Shown here piece by piece: positions 10,220 to 20,308 of a stretch of DNA of 64,000 bases. The notes under the pieces are model-generated. The model saw nothing but the letters and a program-made list of their open reading frames with translations, was not told where the DNA came from and made no database searches. A program made the position numbers and the translations under genes. Position 1 is the first letter of the stretch. Each line of letters begins with the position of its first letter. The stretch is from Anastrepha obliqua (taxonomy: Eukaryota; Arthropoda; Insecta; Diptera; Tephritidae): positions 78,841,601-78,905,600 of the forward strand of contig NC_072894.1 in NCBI RefSeq assembly GCF_027943255.1. The letters run 5' to 3'.

Positions 10220-12330
10220 ATTCAACTGATGACGTCCAATTTTCAGCCATCACTATTCGAACTTTTTGCTTTTCATATAGCCTACAGATTTTCGCTAAAA
10301 TAAATAAAATTAAATAACTTTGGCTCATGCGATGTTTGTTTTGAAAGTAATAAATCAAGCGTTGAGATCAAAGTTGATTTTCAATTTCCTTGCACTTTAA
10401 AATATTGCACCGCTGAATTGAAAATTGCTGACAAAAACCATAAAATACTAATTGGTTATCGAAGATTTATTGTACGCTATATTATTTAACGGATGGGTGT
10501 ACTCGTATCATAGGAAATAGTGAGAAATATATTTGGTGTCTAACTTGGCTCATTTGGAAATTTCGAAATGTATTGCGGATGGATGCCACATTTCGTCTTA
10601 AGTCCCAAACAACGAAATATTCTATGAAGATTTTGACGTTTTGTAGCATTTCAAAGCTCGCTTGCGGTATGAGTATCAGTTCCAGAACATACGCAATAAT
10701 GGTATGTAATCGAGAGGAAGACTAAGATGAGAGTCAAGAGAGTGATGAGAATTGCTGTTGTTGCAGTTCGCCTTGATTGCCCGGGAAAAGGCAGAACTCA
10801 TATCTGATTCATTTGGTGGGAAAATGTCAAGACGCACATCACAACAATCGAAGTAGAAGCTCAGCTTAAGCTGTTGTGAAGGTTGTAAGCATCCTATTAC
10901 GTATTATTGTTGTTATTGGACTGATTCACGCTGTTTTGAAGATCTTACGCGGTGAAAGAAGCAATTTTTGCCCTACCAGAATATGCACCGGGCTGCATGC
11001 ATCTTAGAAATTCTGATTTTTAGTCTTCTTTCAAATGTTTTTGTTGAAAATAAAAAAATTTTAACCAAATATTCTATTGAGCATCTCGAGCAATCGTACT
11101 ATGGCGTATTTGTCAAAGCAAAGGGAAATGACTGGATTGTCCGTTTAGAGTTCATAGCGAAAATTCAATTGAATATTACCCCAAGAAGTCAAGTTTTCTT
11201 GCTCGGTTAGACATCTTTACAATTCACCCTCATACAGAGATGTGTATGTATGAAGCTTTTCTATGCCAACCTTTCACTACTGCACATTTTCCATTCTATT
11301 TTATTGCATTTCCTTTTCCGGCATACAACATTTTTTTACAACCGACTGCCGCCATACACTTCACCACTTCTCACTACCTATTACCTACCAACATTTGCAA
11401 CTACCAGTACTACTACTATTACAAAAACCGGCAAAAATCTATATATCTCGGAAGAGGCTAGAAGAGGGTAGCAGGAGAAGTACAAAGCACTTCTCCCTTC
11501 ATACCCTAACGACAGTTGTGGTCTGAGCACTTGGCACACATACATATGGAAATAAATATGTGTGCATGTACAAGGGTGGATCATGAGGTACCTGAGAATT
11601 GGAATAGACAGCAGTGTCGCCTTATATTCAAGTTTTTATATTCTTGTGTTGATTAATTTTCCGACTGATATTTTTTGTTGTGATAACCATTTGAACCAGA
11701 CGTCTAACGTTCTGGTTGCTCCTTTGAGCCCAGAAATGGTCGATGTGAAATTCAACTCACGATATGACATAGGACGAACGTCGAGTGAATGTGTGTGCAC
11801 GAACTTGTAGAGGCTATATAGGTTAATCACACGGATTCAGTGCAACACACCAGAGTAGAAAGGAGAGTCCAGTCAGTTCCTTCACGCGGTGAATCGCAGC
11901 TGAAGAAGAAAATAAAAGTGGTTTTGTTGCCGAACAAGGTCAAGGCGGCTGTTTTTGGAATGCCATTCACCGTTTAGTAGCTTCCAAGAGGTTAGAATTA
12001 ACAACATTCTCCACCAGAACCACAGACGTCCTCCACCAGAACAGCAGACCGGCACTCACACTGCGACCATTTCTTGTTTCCTAATATGTAGAAATGGCTA
12101 AAAGGTATGAGGCAAACGTAGGGATCATTCGTAAAAACAACCTATTTGAGATCCTCAAGCGATCGTAGTATTTTGAAGCGCTTTGAAGAAATTTGAGGAA
12201 CTTTAGTTGAAGTGTGTCGCGCTAAGGGGGCACTACATAAAACTTCTTTTTAATACATTTTTTCGCGAAATAGAATTTTTCTTATTTCAATATTCAGAAA
12301 CTAATTGAATCACCCTTTTATGTATGTAAT
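10220..12330. other. non-coding DNA, no gene recognised
   Basis: Several overlapping ORFs at 11240-11526 lie in a Thr/Leu/Tyr-rich low-complexity stretch and look fortuitous. A segment at 10815-10866 resembles the 3' body of the SINE (TGTCAAGACGCACATCACAA), but the match is too short to call. Confidence 0.35.
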
Positions 12331-12334
12331 ATGG

Positions 12335-12490
12335 ATTGCGGATTGCGGCAAAACCGACCGAATTTTTCACAAAGGGAATCCGTGAATTGCCAGAAAGATG
12401 GGAAAAAGTAGTAGTAAGCGATGGACAATACTTTGAATATTAAATTTGTAACCATTTTACGTCAATAAAGTTTCAAATTTCGAAAAAAAA
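12335..12490 (+). mobile_element. mariner 3' end fragment
   Basis: The end of a mariner transposase is visible in one frame, AKPTEFFHKGIRELPERWEK and then VVVSDGQYFEY with a stop, followed by a 3' UTR with TCAATAAAGTTTCAAATTTC. It is like the C-terminus of the copy at 161-424. Nothing upstream continues it. Confidence 0.7.
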
Positions 12491-12771
12491 CCGCACGAAC
12501 TTAAACATAGTCCTATTATGTATGGACTCGTGTGGCTCTCGTTTGTCCTATCCTCGTGATGCAATGCTAGCAAACAATGTTGCCAATGCAATTGAATAGT
12601 TGTTGTAGCGTGTACTATTATGTATGCACATATTAGGGAAGTACATTTTTCAATTTTTACGATCCCGTGCTTTTCGGGAGCCCGTTATTACAATCTCGAA
12701 ATCCCGGGACTAAGCGTGGGGCGTAGATATTCGCTATTTTACAACAATGTAACTCAAAAACATTGCATAAC

Positions 12772-12838
12772 GGCGGCGGTTTTAGCCGAGTGGGTTGATG
12801 TGAGACTACCATTCGGAGTACGTCGGTTCGAATCTCGG
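12772..12838 (+). repeat. tRNA-like SINE head joined to LINE sequence
   Basis: The segment carries the SINE head only: TTAGCCGAGTGGGTTGATGT (A-box), ACTACCATTCGGAG, then GGTTCGAATCTC (B-box). Where the SINE body should follow, the sequence passes directly into coding sequence of an RTE-like LINE (EAKRMGLVVNEDKTKYLQ). It may be a template-switch chimera or a truncated neighbour. Confidence 0.7.
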
Positions 12839-12840
12839 GA

Positions 12841-13925
12841 TACAGAGGCAAAGCGAATGGGTCTGGTGGTGAACGAAGACAAAACGAAGTACCTCCAGTC
12901 TTCAAACAAACAACAAACAAACGGCGCACTGGCGTATCGGCACCCACATCACCGTTCACAGTTATAATTTCGACGTTGTCGAAGACTTCGTTTATTTAGG
13001 AACCAGCATTAACACCGGTCGCCGTAGCCGAATGGGTTGGTGCGTGATCACCATTCGGAATTCACTGAGAGGTCGTTGGTTCGAATCTCGGTGAAAGGAA
13101 AATTAATAAAAAAAAAAAAAACATTTTTCTAATAGCGGTCGCCCCTCGGCAGGCAATGGCAAACCTCCGAGTGTATTTCTGCCATGAAAAAGCTCCTCCT
13201 ACAAATATCTGCCGTTCGGAGTCGGCTTGAAACTGTAGGTCCCTCCATTTGTGGAACAACACCAAGACGCACACCACAAATAGGAGGAGGAACTCGGCCA
13301 AACACCTAACAGAAGTGTACGCGCCAATTATTTATTTATTTTTATTAACACCGATAACAATGTCTGCCTTGAATTCCAACGTAAAATCTCTCTTGCCAGC
13401 AAGTGCTACGTTGGACTAAGTAGGCAACTGAGCAGTAAGTCCTCTCTCTACGAACAAAAATAACACTCTACAAGGCTCTTGTCATGCCCGTCCTAACGTA
13501 TGGTGCAGAAGCGTGGACGATGACAACATCTGATGAAGCGACGCTTGGAGTGTTTGAGAGAAAGATTCTGCGGAAGATTTTTGGACCCTGCCTACGTTGA
13601 GCTGTATGAGCTTTACGACGACATAGACATAGCGCGGGGAATAAACATCCAGCGGCTACGTTGGTTGGGTCATGTCGTCCGAATGGATACAAACGCTCCA
13701 GCTCTGAAAGTATTCTATGCGGTACCAGCTGGTGCTAGCAGAGAAAAAGGAAGCCCTCTTCTGCGTTGGAAAGATCAGGTGGAAAAGGACTTGGCTTCAT
13801 TTGGTGTGTCCTGCTAAATGACGCCGGTTAGCACGAGAAAGAAACGACTGGCGCGCTTTGTTAAACTCGGTCAAAATCGCGAAAGCGGGTTCGCGCCAAT
13901 TAAGAAGACAAGAAGAAGCAGGTTT
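12841..13925 (+). mobile_element. RTE-like LINE, 3' part, interrupted by a SINE
   Basis: A 5' truncated non-LTR retrotransposon. Recognisable in order across frames: EAKRMGLVVNEDKTKYLQ, RIGTHITVHSYNFDVVEDF, VYLGTSINT (interrupted), LEFQRKISLASKCYVGLSRQ, MPVLTYGAEAWTMTTSDEA, FERKILRKIFGP, IQRLRWLGHVVRMD, LLRWKDQVEKDLASFGV, then a short 3' UTR ending TTAAACTCGGTCAAAATCGC, then CGCGCCAATTAAG and a GAA-rich tail. The blocks are typical of the RT C-terminus in insect RTE-type elements; the clade is inferred. Frameshifts are present. Related 3' ends lie at 15387, 19064 and 19640. Confidence 0.8.
13018..13343 (+). repeat. tRNA-derived SINE, full-length copy with target duplication
   Basis: This is the best SINE copy, 326 bp. 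The head has an A-box (TAGCCGAATGGGTTGGTGCG) and B-box (GGTTCGAATCTC) with a long region between them that would fit a variable arm, as in tRNA-Ser or tRNA-Leu. Then follow an A-rich linker, the body (AGCGGTCGCCCCTCGGCAGG to CACCACAAATAGGAGGAGG), a tail AACTCGGCCAAA...CGCGCCAATTA and a TTTA repeat. ATTAACACCG flanks it at 13008-13017 and 13344-13353, a perfect 10 bp target site duplication inside the LINE. Confidence 0.9.
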
Positions 13926-13934
13926 TAATATATT

Positions 13935-15247
13935 TATATGGGTTTATGTGACAATGACAAGTTGGTCAGTGTAACTTTTTGCAACAGAAGCATACATACG
14001 CATGTATGTATTGTTTCTCAAAGTAAAAAACAAGCAACAACTTTTCTAGAAATTTGAAGTCAATGTTGATTTTTTTACTATTAAGAGAATTTTTTTGTAT
14101 CCATGTCATATACTACGTAAGAAATCACAAATCCCGAAAGTTCCGGCATAACTTCGCAACATCACTAGGTCTTATGTATGTACATAGCTTTACGTGCATA
14201 AGCACGTAGTACCTTCTATTGTAATGCATCTACATTATTATAATGTATACTATAGAGTTCGTAGTAAAAATATGTACTACTGTGTTTACGAAGTACTACT
14301 ATGTCTCACAATCGCTAAAAATACTACTACTATGCTTCCTTGAAAACCTCGCCACTATTACACTCGTACTGCGATTGTGGAATATAAAAATTTTACATGC
14401 TCGCGTTGAGTGCCTACAATTCGTAGTGGATATAAAAAACTTTCATGAGCTGGGTGTACTCACATTTGCTTACAGTTTGAGAGGAGTGTCTGTAACAATG
14501 TAAAACTACGTTTTTTGCCATATTTTTTTACTTCAATTGCAATGCTTACTTAAAATTTTGTGTGAATAACAAATTATTTGGTTCAAATATCGTCTCAACA
14601 GAGAGTTTGTGCTTTAAGGTTGGTTCCCCATATTCATGTTCTTAATGTACTTGTACCAGATACTCCCATTATTATTACTCTTTTTTCTATCCTTCACATG
14701 CCTCGATAAACGCCTATTTCATTACTCACAGAAACGCCTAATTAACTCAGTTAATTCGTTCGTTTCAAATTGCTCACACCCACTACCCGGTGTAAAGTGG
14801 AGCTAGTTGTGCATATAATTAGCTAATTATTCTTCTGCACAAACCTCTTCTAACGCCTTACAAGCATTTAAAGTAAATTTTAAATTTTGCAAGCAGTTGT
14901 TGACTCTTATGTGATGCCTTCGCACACTATGAGCATTTTAATATACGAGTACATAATGCGGATTTCCACTGAGCTGCCTTTGCTTGCCTTTGGCTTTAGC
15001 CTTTTCTTCCAATTTGCTGTGCTTTACACTGAAATTTAATAAAGTGGTCCGCCTATGTCTAATCCTGGTGGATGCTTATGTATGCTTGCTTTTCTGCCTG
15101 TTTGTAAGCTCCAAGGATTTTCTGCAACTCGTTCGAAGTCATTCAACTCTTCGATTCAACGTCAATAGATTTTCGTCTAGTACACTTACATACTCGTACT
15201 TACATGCATACAAATAATATACTCGTGTGTACATAAGTGTGCACATA
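13935..15247. other. non-coding DNA, no gene recognised
   Basis: AT-rich sequence. A cluster of TACTACGTA/GTACTACT-like words occurs at 14190-14335. No protein motif or repeat terminus was seen. Confidence 0.4.
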
Positions 15248-15386
15248 CTAGGGATGCCAATATCAGCAGAAACTATTGATACTGGGACTTCGGGATAATT
15301 TGAGTAAAAATTCAATAACTGAAAGCATTTAAAGATACGATGATATAGAACCATTTAAAATTTAAGATAAATTTATTTTAAAAATC

Positions 15387-15560
15387 TTCTTCTTCTTGAT
15401 TAGCGCAATAACCGCTTAAGCGGTTTTGGCCGAGTTTAACAAAGCGCGCTAGTTATTTCTTTCCACCTGATCCCCGCAAAGGCCGCCTTCCTATTCCTCT
15501 GCTACCACCAGCTGATATCGCATCGAAGACTTAGGTCCACTATTAAAATAATCCAAACCC
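15387..15560 (-). mobile_element. RTE-like LINE 3' end
   Basis: On the minus strand it ends AAACTCGGCCAAAACCGC, TTAAGCGGTTATTGCGCTAA and a GAAGAAGAA tail, matching the 3' UTR of the LINE at 12841-13925. The centre AACCGCTTAAGCGGTT is a perfect 16 bp palindrome that could form a hairpin in the RNA. The upstream coding part is decayed. Confidence 0.75.
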
Positions 15561-16037
15561 AGGACACACCCTGGGTTGCTTCGCCTTCTCACATTAGATC
15601 GCTCTTAGCGGATGTTCGGACGTTACCCAGAGGATACTTGGGCGAAACTCGGAAGTGCAAGTGAGCTGCTTGGACCGTATGCAGAATAATCGTTCTGGCC
15701 ACTTCCAAGTAAATGTCGATCAGGGACTTTCCTCATGGAACTATTCTCCTTTTAAGAATCTATTAATACGTATTTGGTATTTTACGCCCAGTAATAAAAA
15801 CATATTAAAAAAGTAATGCAAATGGTTTTTTTATTTCCAAATATTGTGCTTGGAAGTCAATACACTTCAGCTTTCGCTTGAACAAATTTTCAAAGCATTT
15901 TCGCTACTCAGAAGTGAATAACTCCAAAATGAGGTGTTTGAATTTTTTAACAGCTTATTTAAGCAAAAAGGTTGTCCTTTAATTTTTTGTTTGTTTGTTT
16001 TGTTTTGTGATGTTTGGGAACAAAACGAAGTCAAATA

Positions 16038-16710
16038 CCAGGTGTATACCTAAGAAGTGAGACTTTTTTTCATTTTCAAACGTTTACAAACCAATCATCG
16101 AGTCATTTTTTGGCTTCTTCGTGAGAATTGAAGCGCTGCTCGGAAAGTGCGTGGCCCATCGATGCAGCGGTTCCCAATCGTTCGTCTCCACCGATTCCCG
16201 GGTCGCTCTTGTTCGATGTGGCTGTGCATTGTCATCAAGAAAAATTACTTTGTGACGCCGATCGGCATTTGTCGTTGGTAGAGTGCACCATCAACTGTTT
16301 CACCTGGTTTTAATAGCTCGTACCAAATCATACCACGCTGATCCCAGAAAACACACAGCATTGCCTTGCGGTCGAAGCGATTTTTTTTGGCCGATCGTTT
16401 ACGCTTGGGATTGGAGAAATACACCCATTTTTCATCACCCGTTACGATTCGATGCAAAAAAGACTTCCTTTGGAACCGAGAGAGCAGCATTTCACAAGTG
16501 GTTTCACGATGTCCGCAAATCGTAGTTTGAAGGCACGAAATTCGACATTTTTAAGAGCGAAAAAAATACATTGTTGTATAATATGAATCGTAACAAACAA
16601 TAAACTGAATATTGTTGACAGATGACAGACGAAAAAAACAAGACATTTGGGAAGGTTTAAAAATACTCCTAGCGACATCTATGGACTTCACTTCATAGGT
16701 ATATACCTGG
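16038..16710 (-). mobile_element. mariner, complete ends, internally deleted
   Basis: A 673 bp element with TA on both sides. Ends read inward CCAGGTGTATACCTAAGAAG (left) and CCAGGTATATACCTATGAAG (right). The minus strand keeps only the middle of the transposase: FLHRIVTGDEKWVYFSNPKR, RFDRKAMLCVFWDQRGMIWY and ELLKPGETVDGALY; the C-terminal third is garbled. Two good ends and a short body suggest a copy mobilised in trans. Confidence 0.85.
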
Positions 16711-16712
16711 TA

Positions 16713-16850
16713 AAGGGCTGTAAGGCGGATGACCCATAAGTTCGATGATTTGAGTGCTCAAAAACTCTCTTAAGTGAGCCGATAAGTGAGAACTCGCATT
16801 GCCTTGGTGAAGGATGATTCGTCTTGAACAAAGTTCGAAACTTTGATTTA
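16713..16850 (-). pseudogene. mariner transposase fragment beside the 16038 copy
   Basis: The minus strand encodes RRIILHQGNASSHLSAHLRE and then FLSTQIIELMGHPPYSP, ending abruptly at the TA of the neighbouring mariner. It is the same family as the fragment at 17945-18310 (RRQIILHHNNASSQVSARTR). The 16038-16710 mariner probably landed in it. Confidence 0.7.
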
Positions 16851-17302
16851 TATAATATTTGTTGTAGAATGCGCTATAGTTTTGAAAAAAAAAATAACAA
16901 TTAAACTTCTTTAAAAAAGCGAGAGAAACGTAGTGAAAACTAGGGAGACTATAGCGATTCTATTACTTTATTCGTAAGTGTATGTAAGTGTGCATGTAAA
17001 TGCTTTGTTTAGCTTAATTTGCAAAAATTACTAAACAACAAAAGTCTACTCAGTTCGATTGGATGAGGCGATTTATTTGTAAACATTAATAATGCAGTTT
17101 TCACCTCAGACCAATTCGTTATATAAATTCAACAAGTTTCTTGGAATAGCTGAATAGCTTTTATTGTAATAAACAAATGTTTACTGCTTTCAGTTCGATA
17201 TTTCAAACATTTCGGGATCCCGGTATCAATACAAGCTAGTCATGATATTTGCGGGATTTGGAAAAAATCGGGATACCGAGCTTCCAGGTTTGACATTCCT
17301 AG

Positions 17303-17940
17303 CGCACACATACATACTTATTCCATTCAATCTTGAATTTATTCAATCTTGCTGCCTTAATACTTTTGAGCTGGAAATATTTGCATTCTTGGCCTTCTAA
17401 GCCAAGCATCATCGACGTGTACTACATATTTGCAATACAATATTTTTAATTTTTTTCTATATTTTTTTCTAACTTTAGAAAAGTCATAAGCAATTTTTTC
17501 TATTAAAAAACGTTCGCTCATGAATTCCTAATGTAAGTGGAAAGCTGGTATTTAAATTATTGTATTTGCTACTGCTTTTTGCGTTCTACATTTTCCGGTT
17601 GGTTTTTCTTTTAAGCTGTTTGGTGCCGCAAGAACAATTCTTTGTTCGGTGGCGCTTAATAAAAGGTTGCAATTAATATCAACATTTCTTTCAAACACCA
17701 CAGCTGAAAAGCATCTCTCATATGTCCATGACTTCCAATCATATCAAGCTCAAAAAAAAAAACTTTTTCCAACGATTGTCCATCCAAAGCAAAATTCTGA
17801 GAGTAACTTCAGATGGCAACGAAGTCAGTGGTTCTTAATTTAATTTGAGTACGTTCTGGATATCAGTCAATGCATCGCTGTTTTTGTTTTACAGGAAAAC
17901 GTCCCGGTCTTGAAACCTTCTGTAACTTGAAACCTTCTGC
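17303..17940. other. non-coding DNA, no gene recognised
   Basis: T-rich tracts at 17440-17500. No coding or repeat signal was recognised. Confidence 0.4.
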
Positions 17941-17944
17941 AATC

Positions 17945-18310
17945 AACGATATGGATGTTCCTTAATCCAGCAAAGGTTGTTTGCGGAAGAAGCACCTCAA
18001 GACAAGTGGTGTTCTACCTGGTCAGGCCGCGACTGTGCCATTAGAGAAATTTAAAACAGTCAATTCTTTGTGGTGCACAATCATTTGCTTTCCAGAAGTT
18101 TTCGGAGAAATAAGGAAAACCAACCCCCGAAGACAAATCATCCTTCACCACAACAATGCGAGCTCTCAAGTATCGGCTCGCACAAGAGAGTTTTTAAGTA
18201 CTGAAAAGATCGAATTATTGGGTCATCCGCCTCACAGCCCCGATTTCCGTTTTGTTCGTGAACATCAAAAATAAAATTCGAGGTCAACGTTTTTCAACGC
18301 CTGAAGAAGT
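17945..18310 (+). pseudogene. mariner transposase fragment
   Basis: Visible blocks are PAKVVCGRSTSRQVV in one frame, then in another EKFKTVNSLWCTIICFPEVF, EIRKTNPRRQIILHHNNASS (the catalytic Asp of HHDN has become Asn), and REFLSTEKIELLGHPPHSPDF. It is the middle of a mariner transposase and inactive. Confidence 0.75.
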
Positions 18311-18367
18311 TAGTTGTTCCTTTGAATAGCTAGTTATGGAGGTACCCACTTCTGCGTAGAAAAAGTA

Positions 18368-18926
18368 TCGGGTATTTATTTACCTCCATGAGAACTATCT
18401 AATTATTTATCGATATTGGTAAGGCATTATGAATCGTTTAACGCCAAATTGTGGAAATTTACCTTGAAAAAAATAAAATAAAAATAAAAATAAATAAATC
18501 TGTTCGCGAAGTTCATAGAGCACTGGCGGCATCAACGGTCCCCATTTCTTTCAAAATGAGGAGAGATGTTGTTGCGGTGAATGGCGAGCGCTATCGAGCC
18601 ATGCTGACTGAATTTTTGTTTCTAAAAATTAATCAGCTAAACATCGACGACATTTGGTTCCAACAAGACTTGCCATGGAGCGCGCTAAAGAATCGATTTT
18701 TTGTAATATTCAAGCCACAATTGACGTTATACGGCCAGATCTATTGGAAAAAGTAGAAAAAAATGGACTGATCGAATTGGCTATGTAATTCGTATCTGCA
18801 ACGGACGTATGCCGTATATCATTTTCAAGAAATCAATGCCTTGAAATTATCTACTGTAATAAAAGAAATTGGTCCAACAATATTTCTGTTTTGTACTAAG
18901 TTCTTAAGCTCTTAAAAAACACCCGG
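18368..18926 (+). mobile_element. mariner-like element with SRGGHM-type C-terminus, deleted
   Basis: The left end reads TCGGGTATTTATTTACC and the right end reads inward CCGGGTGTTTTTTAAGAGC, each beside TA. Inside are ATGAATCGTTTAACGCCA (transposase start), SVREVHRALAA, VNGERYRAMLTEFLFLKINQ, DDIWFQQD and TIDVIRPDLLEKVEKN, with large deletions between. The same family has copies at 42985, 53318 and 53955. Confidence 0.75.
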
Positions 18927-19063
18927 TACTTTGAAAATGAGTTCAAGCGAATGCATACTTCCAAAAAAATATTTTAAAGACAATAAAGCCATTTCCATTA
19001 CTTTTTGAATATGTTTTCATTATTGGGCGTGAAATATAAAAGGCAACCCTCGTATTAACACTT

Positions 19064-19335
19064 CTTCTTTATTAGTGCAGTAACAGCCTATGCGATATTG
19101 ACCGCGTTCTCTTCTTTCACGTTCTAAACGACGCCAATTTTAAACCTCAAGTGAAGCCAAGTCGTTCCCCGCTTGCTCCTTCCAACTTAGTAAGGATCTT
19201 CCTCTTCCTCTGCTATCACCTTCCGGCATCCTACTTAGTGTAAAATTACGAGTATGTTCTCGCAAAGGGCCTCCCTCAAAGGAAATAATGGTGCCAGGTA
19301 GGACGGTTCGGAACGATGGCAAGGACAAATGCAAA
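19064..19335 (-). mobile_element. RTE-like LINE 3' end
   Basis: On the minus strand: SRGRGRSLLSWKEQAGNDLA, a short 3' UTR ending CGGTCAATATCGCATAGGCT, then CTGCACTAATAAAGAAGAAG. It corresponds to the LINE C-terminus and tail at 13750-13921. Heavily decayed. Confidence 0.7.
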
Positions 19336-19639
19336 GAGATAAATGCAATAAAAAAAGGAAAACTCTAAAAAATATTTGCGACAGAAAATGATTTGCTTGT
19401 AGGTCAACTAACGAATTAAAAAATAAAAATAAAAGCTAAGCTAGAAAAAAGAGAGTGACAAAAGTTCACTCGATTGCTTGGTTGGCATGCATGTAGTAGC
19501 CAAATATTTATTATCGGGCTAATCGAAGCTAAAATTTTCTTTCATCAAAATAAAAAAAATGAGAGAATATAAGTGTATCCAGGTTTACGGGGAAAGTCCT
19601 AGGACATTATTATTCAGGTGATTTCTGATCAGCCTTCAA

Positions 19640-19885
19640 ATCCAGCTGTATGAGCTTTACGACGACATAGACATAGCGCAGCGAATAAAGTTCCAGCGGC
19701 TACGTGGGCTGGGTCATGTCGTCCAATTGGATGCAAACGCTTGGGCTCTGAAAGTATTCGATGCGGTACCAGCTGATGGTAGCAGAGGAAAAGGAAGGCC
19801 TTGGCTTCACTTAGGGTGTCCAACTACTTGGTGTATCGCACTTTGTTAAACTCGGCCAAAATCGCCAATTAAAAAGAAGAAGAAT
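19640..19885 (+). mobile_element. RTE-like LINE 3' end
   Basis: The plus strand encodes LYELYDDIDIAQRIKFQRLR and LGHVVQLDANAWALKVFDAV, nearly the same as the LINE copy at 13600-13720, and ends TTAAACTCGGCCAAAATCGC, then CAATTAAAAAGAAGAAGAA. A deletion removed part of the WKDQV block and the centre of the 3' UTR. Confidence 0.8.
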
Positions 19886-19889
19886 TTCA

Positions 19890-20277
19890 TATTTTGTGCG
19901 AGCTGGATTTTCAACTCACTGAGAAATGAAAATATGAAGCTCGTAAGTAAAAAAGTTATGTGAGAAAAATCTAAAAGAAACCGATAAAAATATTAAATTA
20001 CAGCTCATTACAAAAGAGAGGTTGCAATGAAACAAAATATAAGAGAAAACCCTCGTAGTCTCCTTTTCTGTTTTTTTATAAACTAGATATTAATTAGTAC
20101 CAAAATTATATATTTTTTCTTAATATATTCAGATCAGAATATTTAATTTGAAATTTCAAACAGCTGGTATTTCAACAACTCACAAATTAAAAATCATTGG
20201 CGCACTCAATAACAACAAAAATAGCAATAAATAAAATAAACCATTATTTAAAATAAACCATTCAACATACGATCTCG

Positions 20278-20308
<31 letters not shown>

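Larger units (their letters stand above)
15248..17302. mobile_element. possible hAT-like element with nested insertions
   Basis: The left edge reads CTAGGGATGCCAATATC and the right edge reads inward CTAGGAATGTCAAACC. Both arms contain CCCGG/CGGGA-rich words (GGGACTTCGGGATA; CGGGATCCCGGTATC inner right). TAGGGATG-type ends are common in hAT elements. Flanks TGCACATA and CGCACACA match at 6 of 8 bases, a weak target duplication. No transposase is visible; inside lie a LINE end, a mariner and a mariner fragment. The call rests on the ends only. Confidence 0.35.

Noticed and set aside
11240..11526. Three overlapping ORFs
   Set aside because: All three frames are open because of a T/C/A low-complexity stretch; none has a motif.
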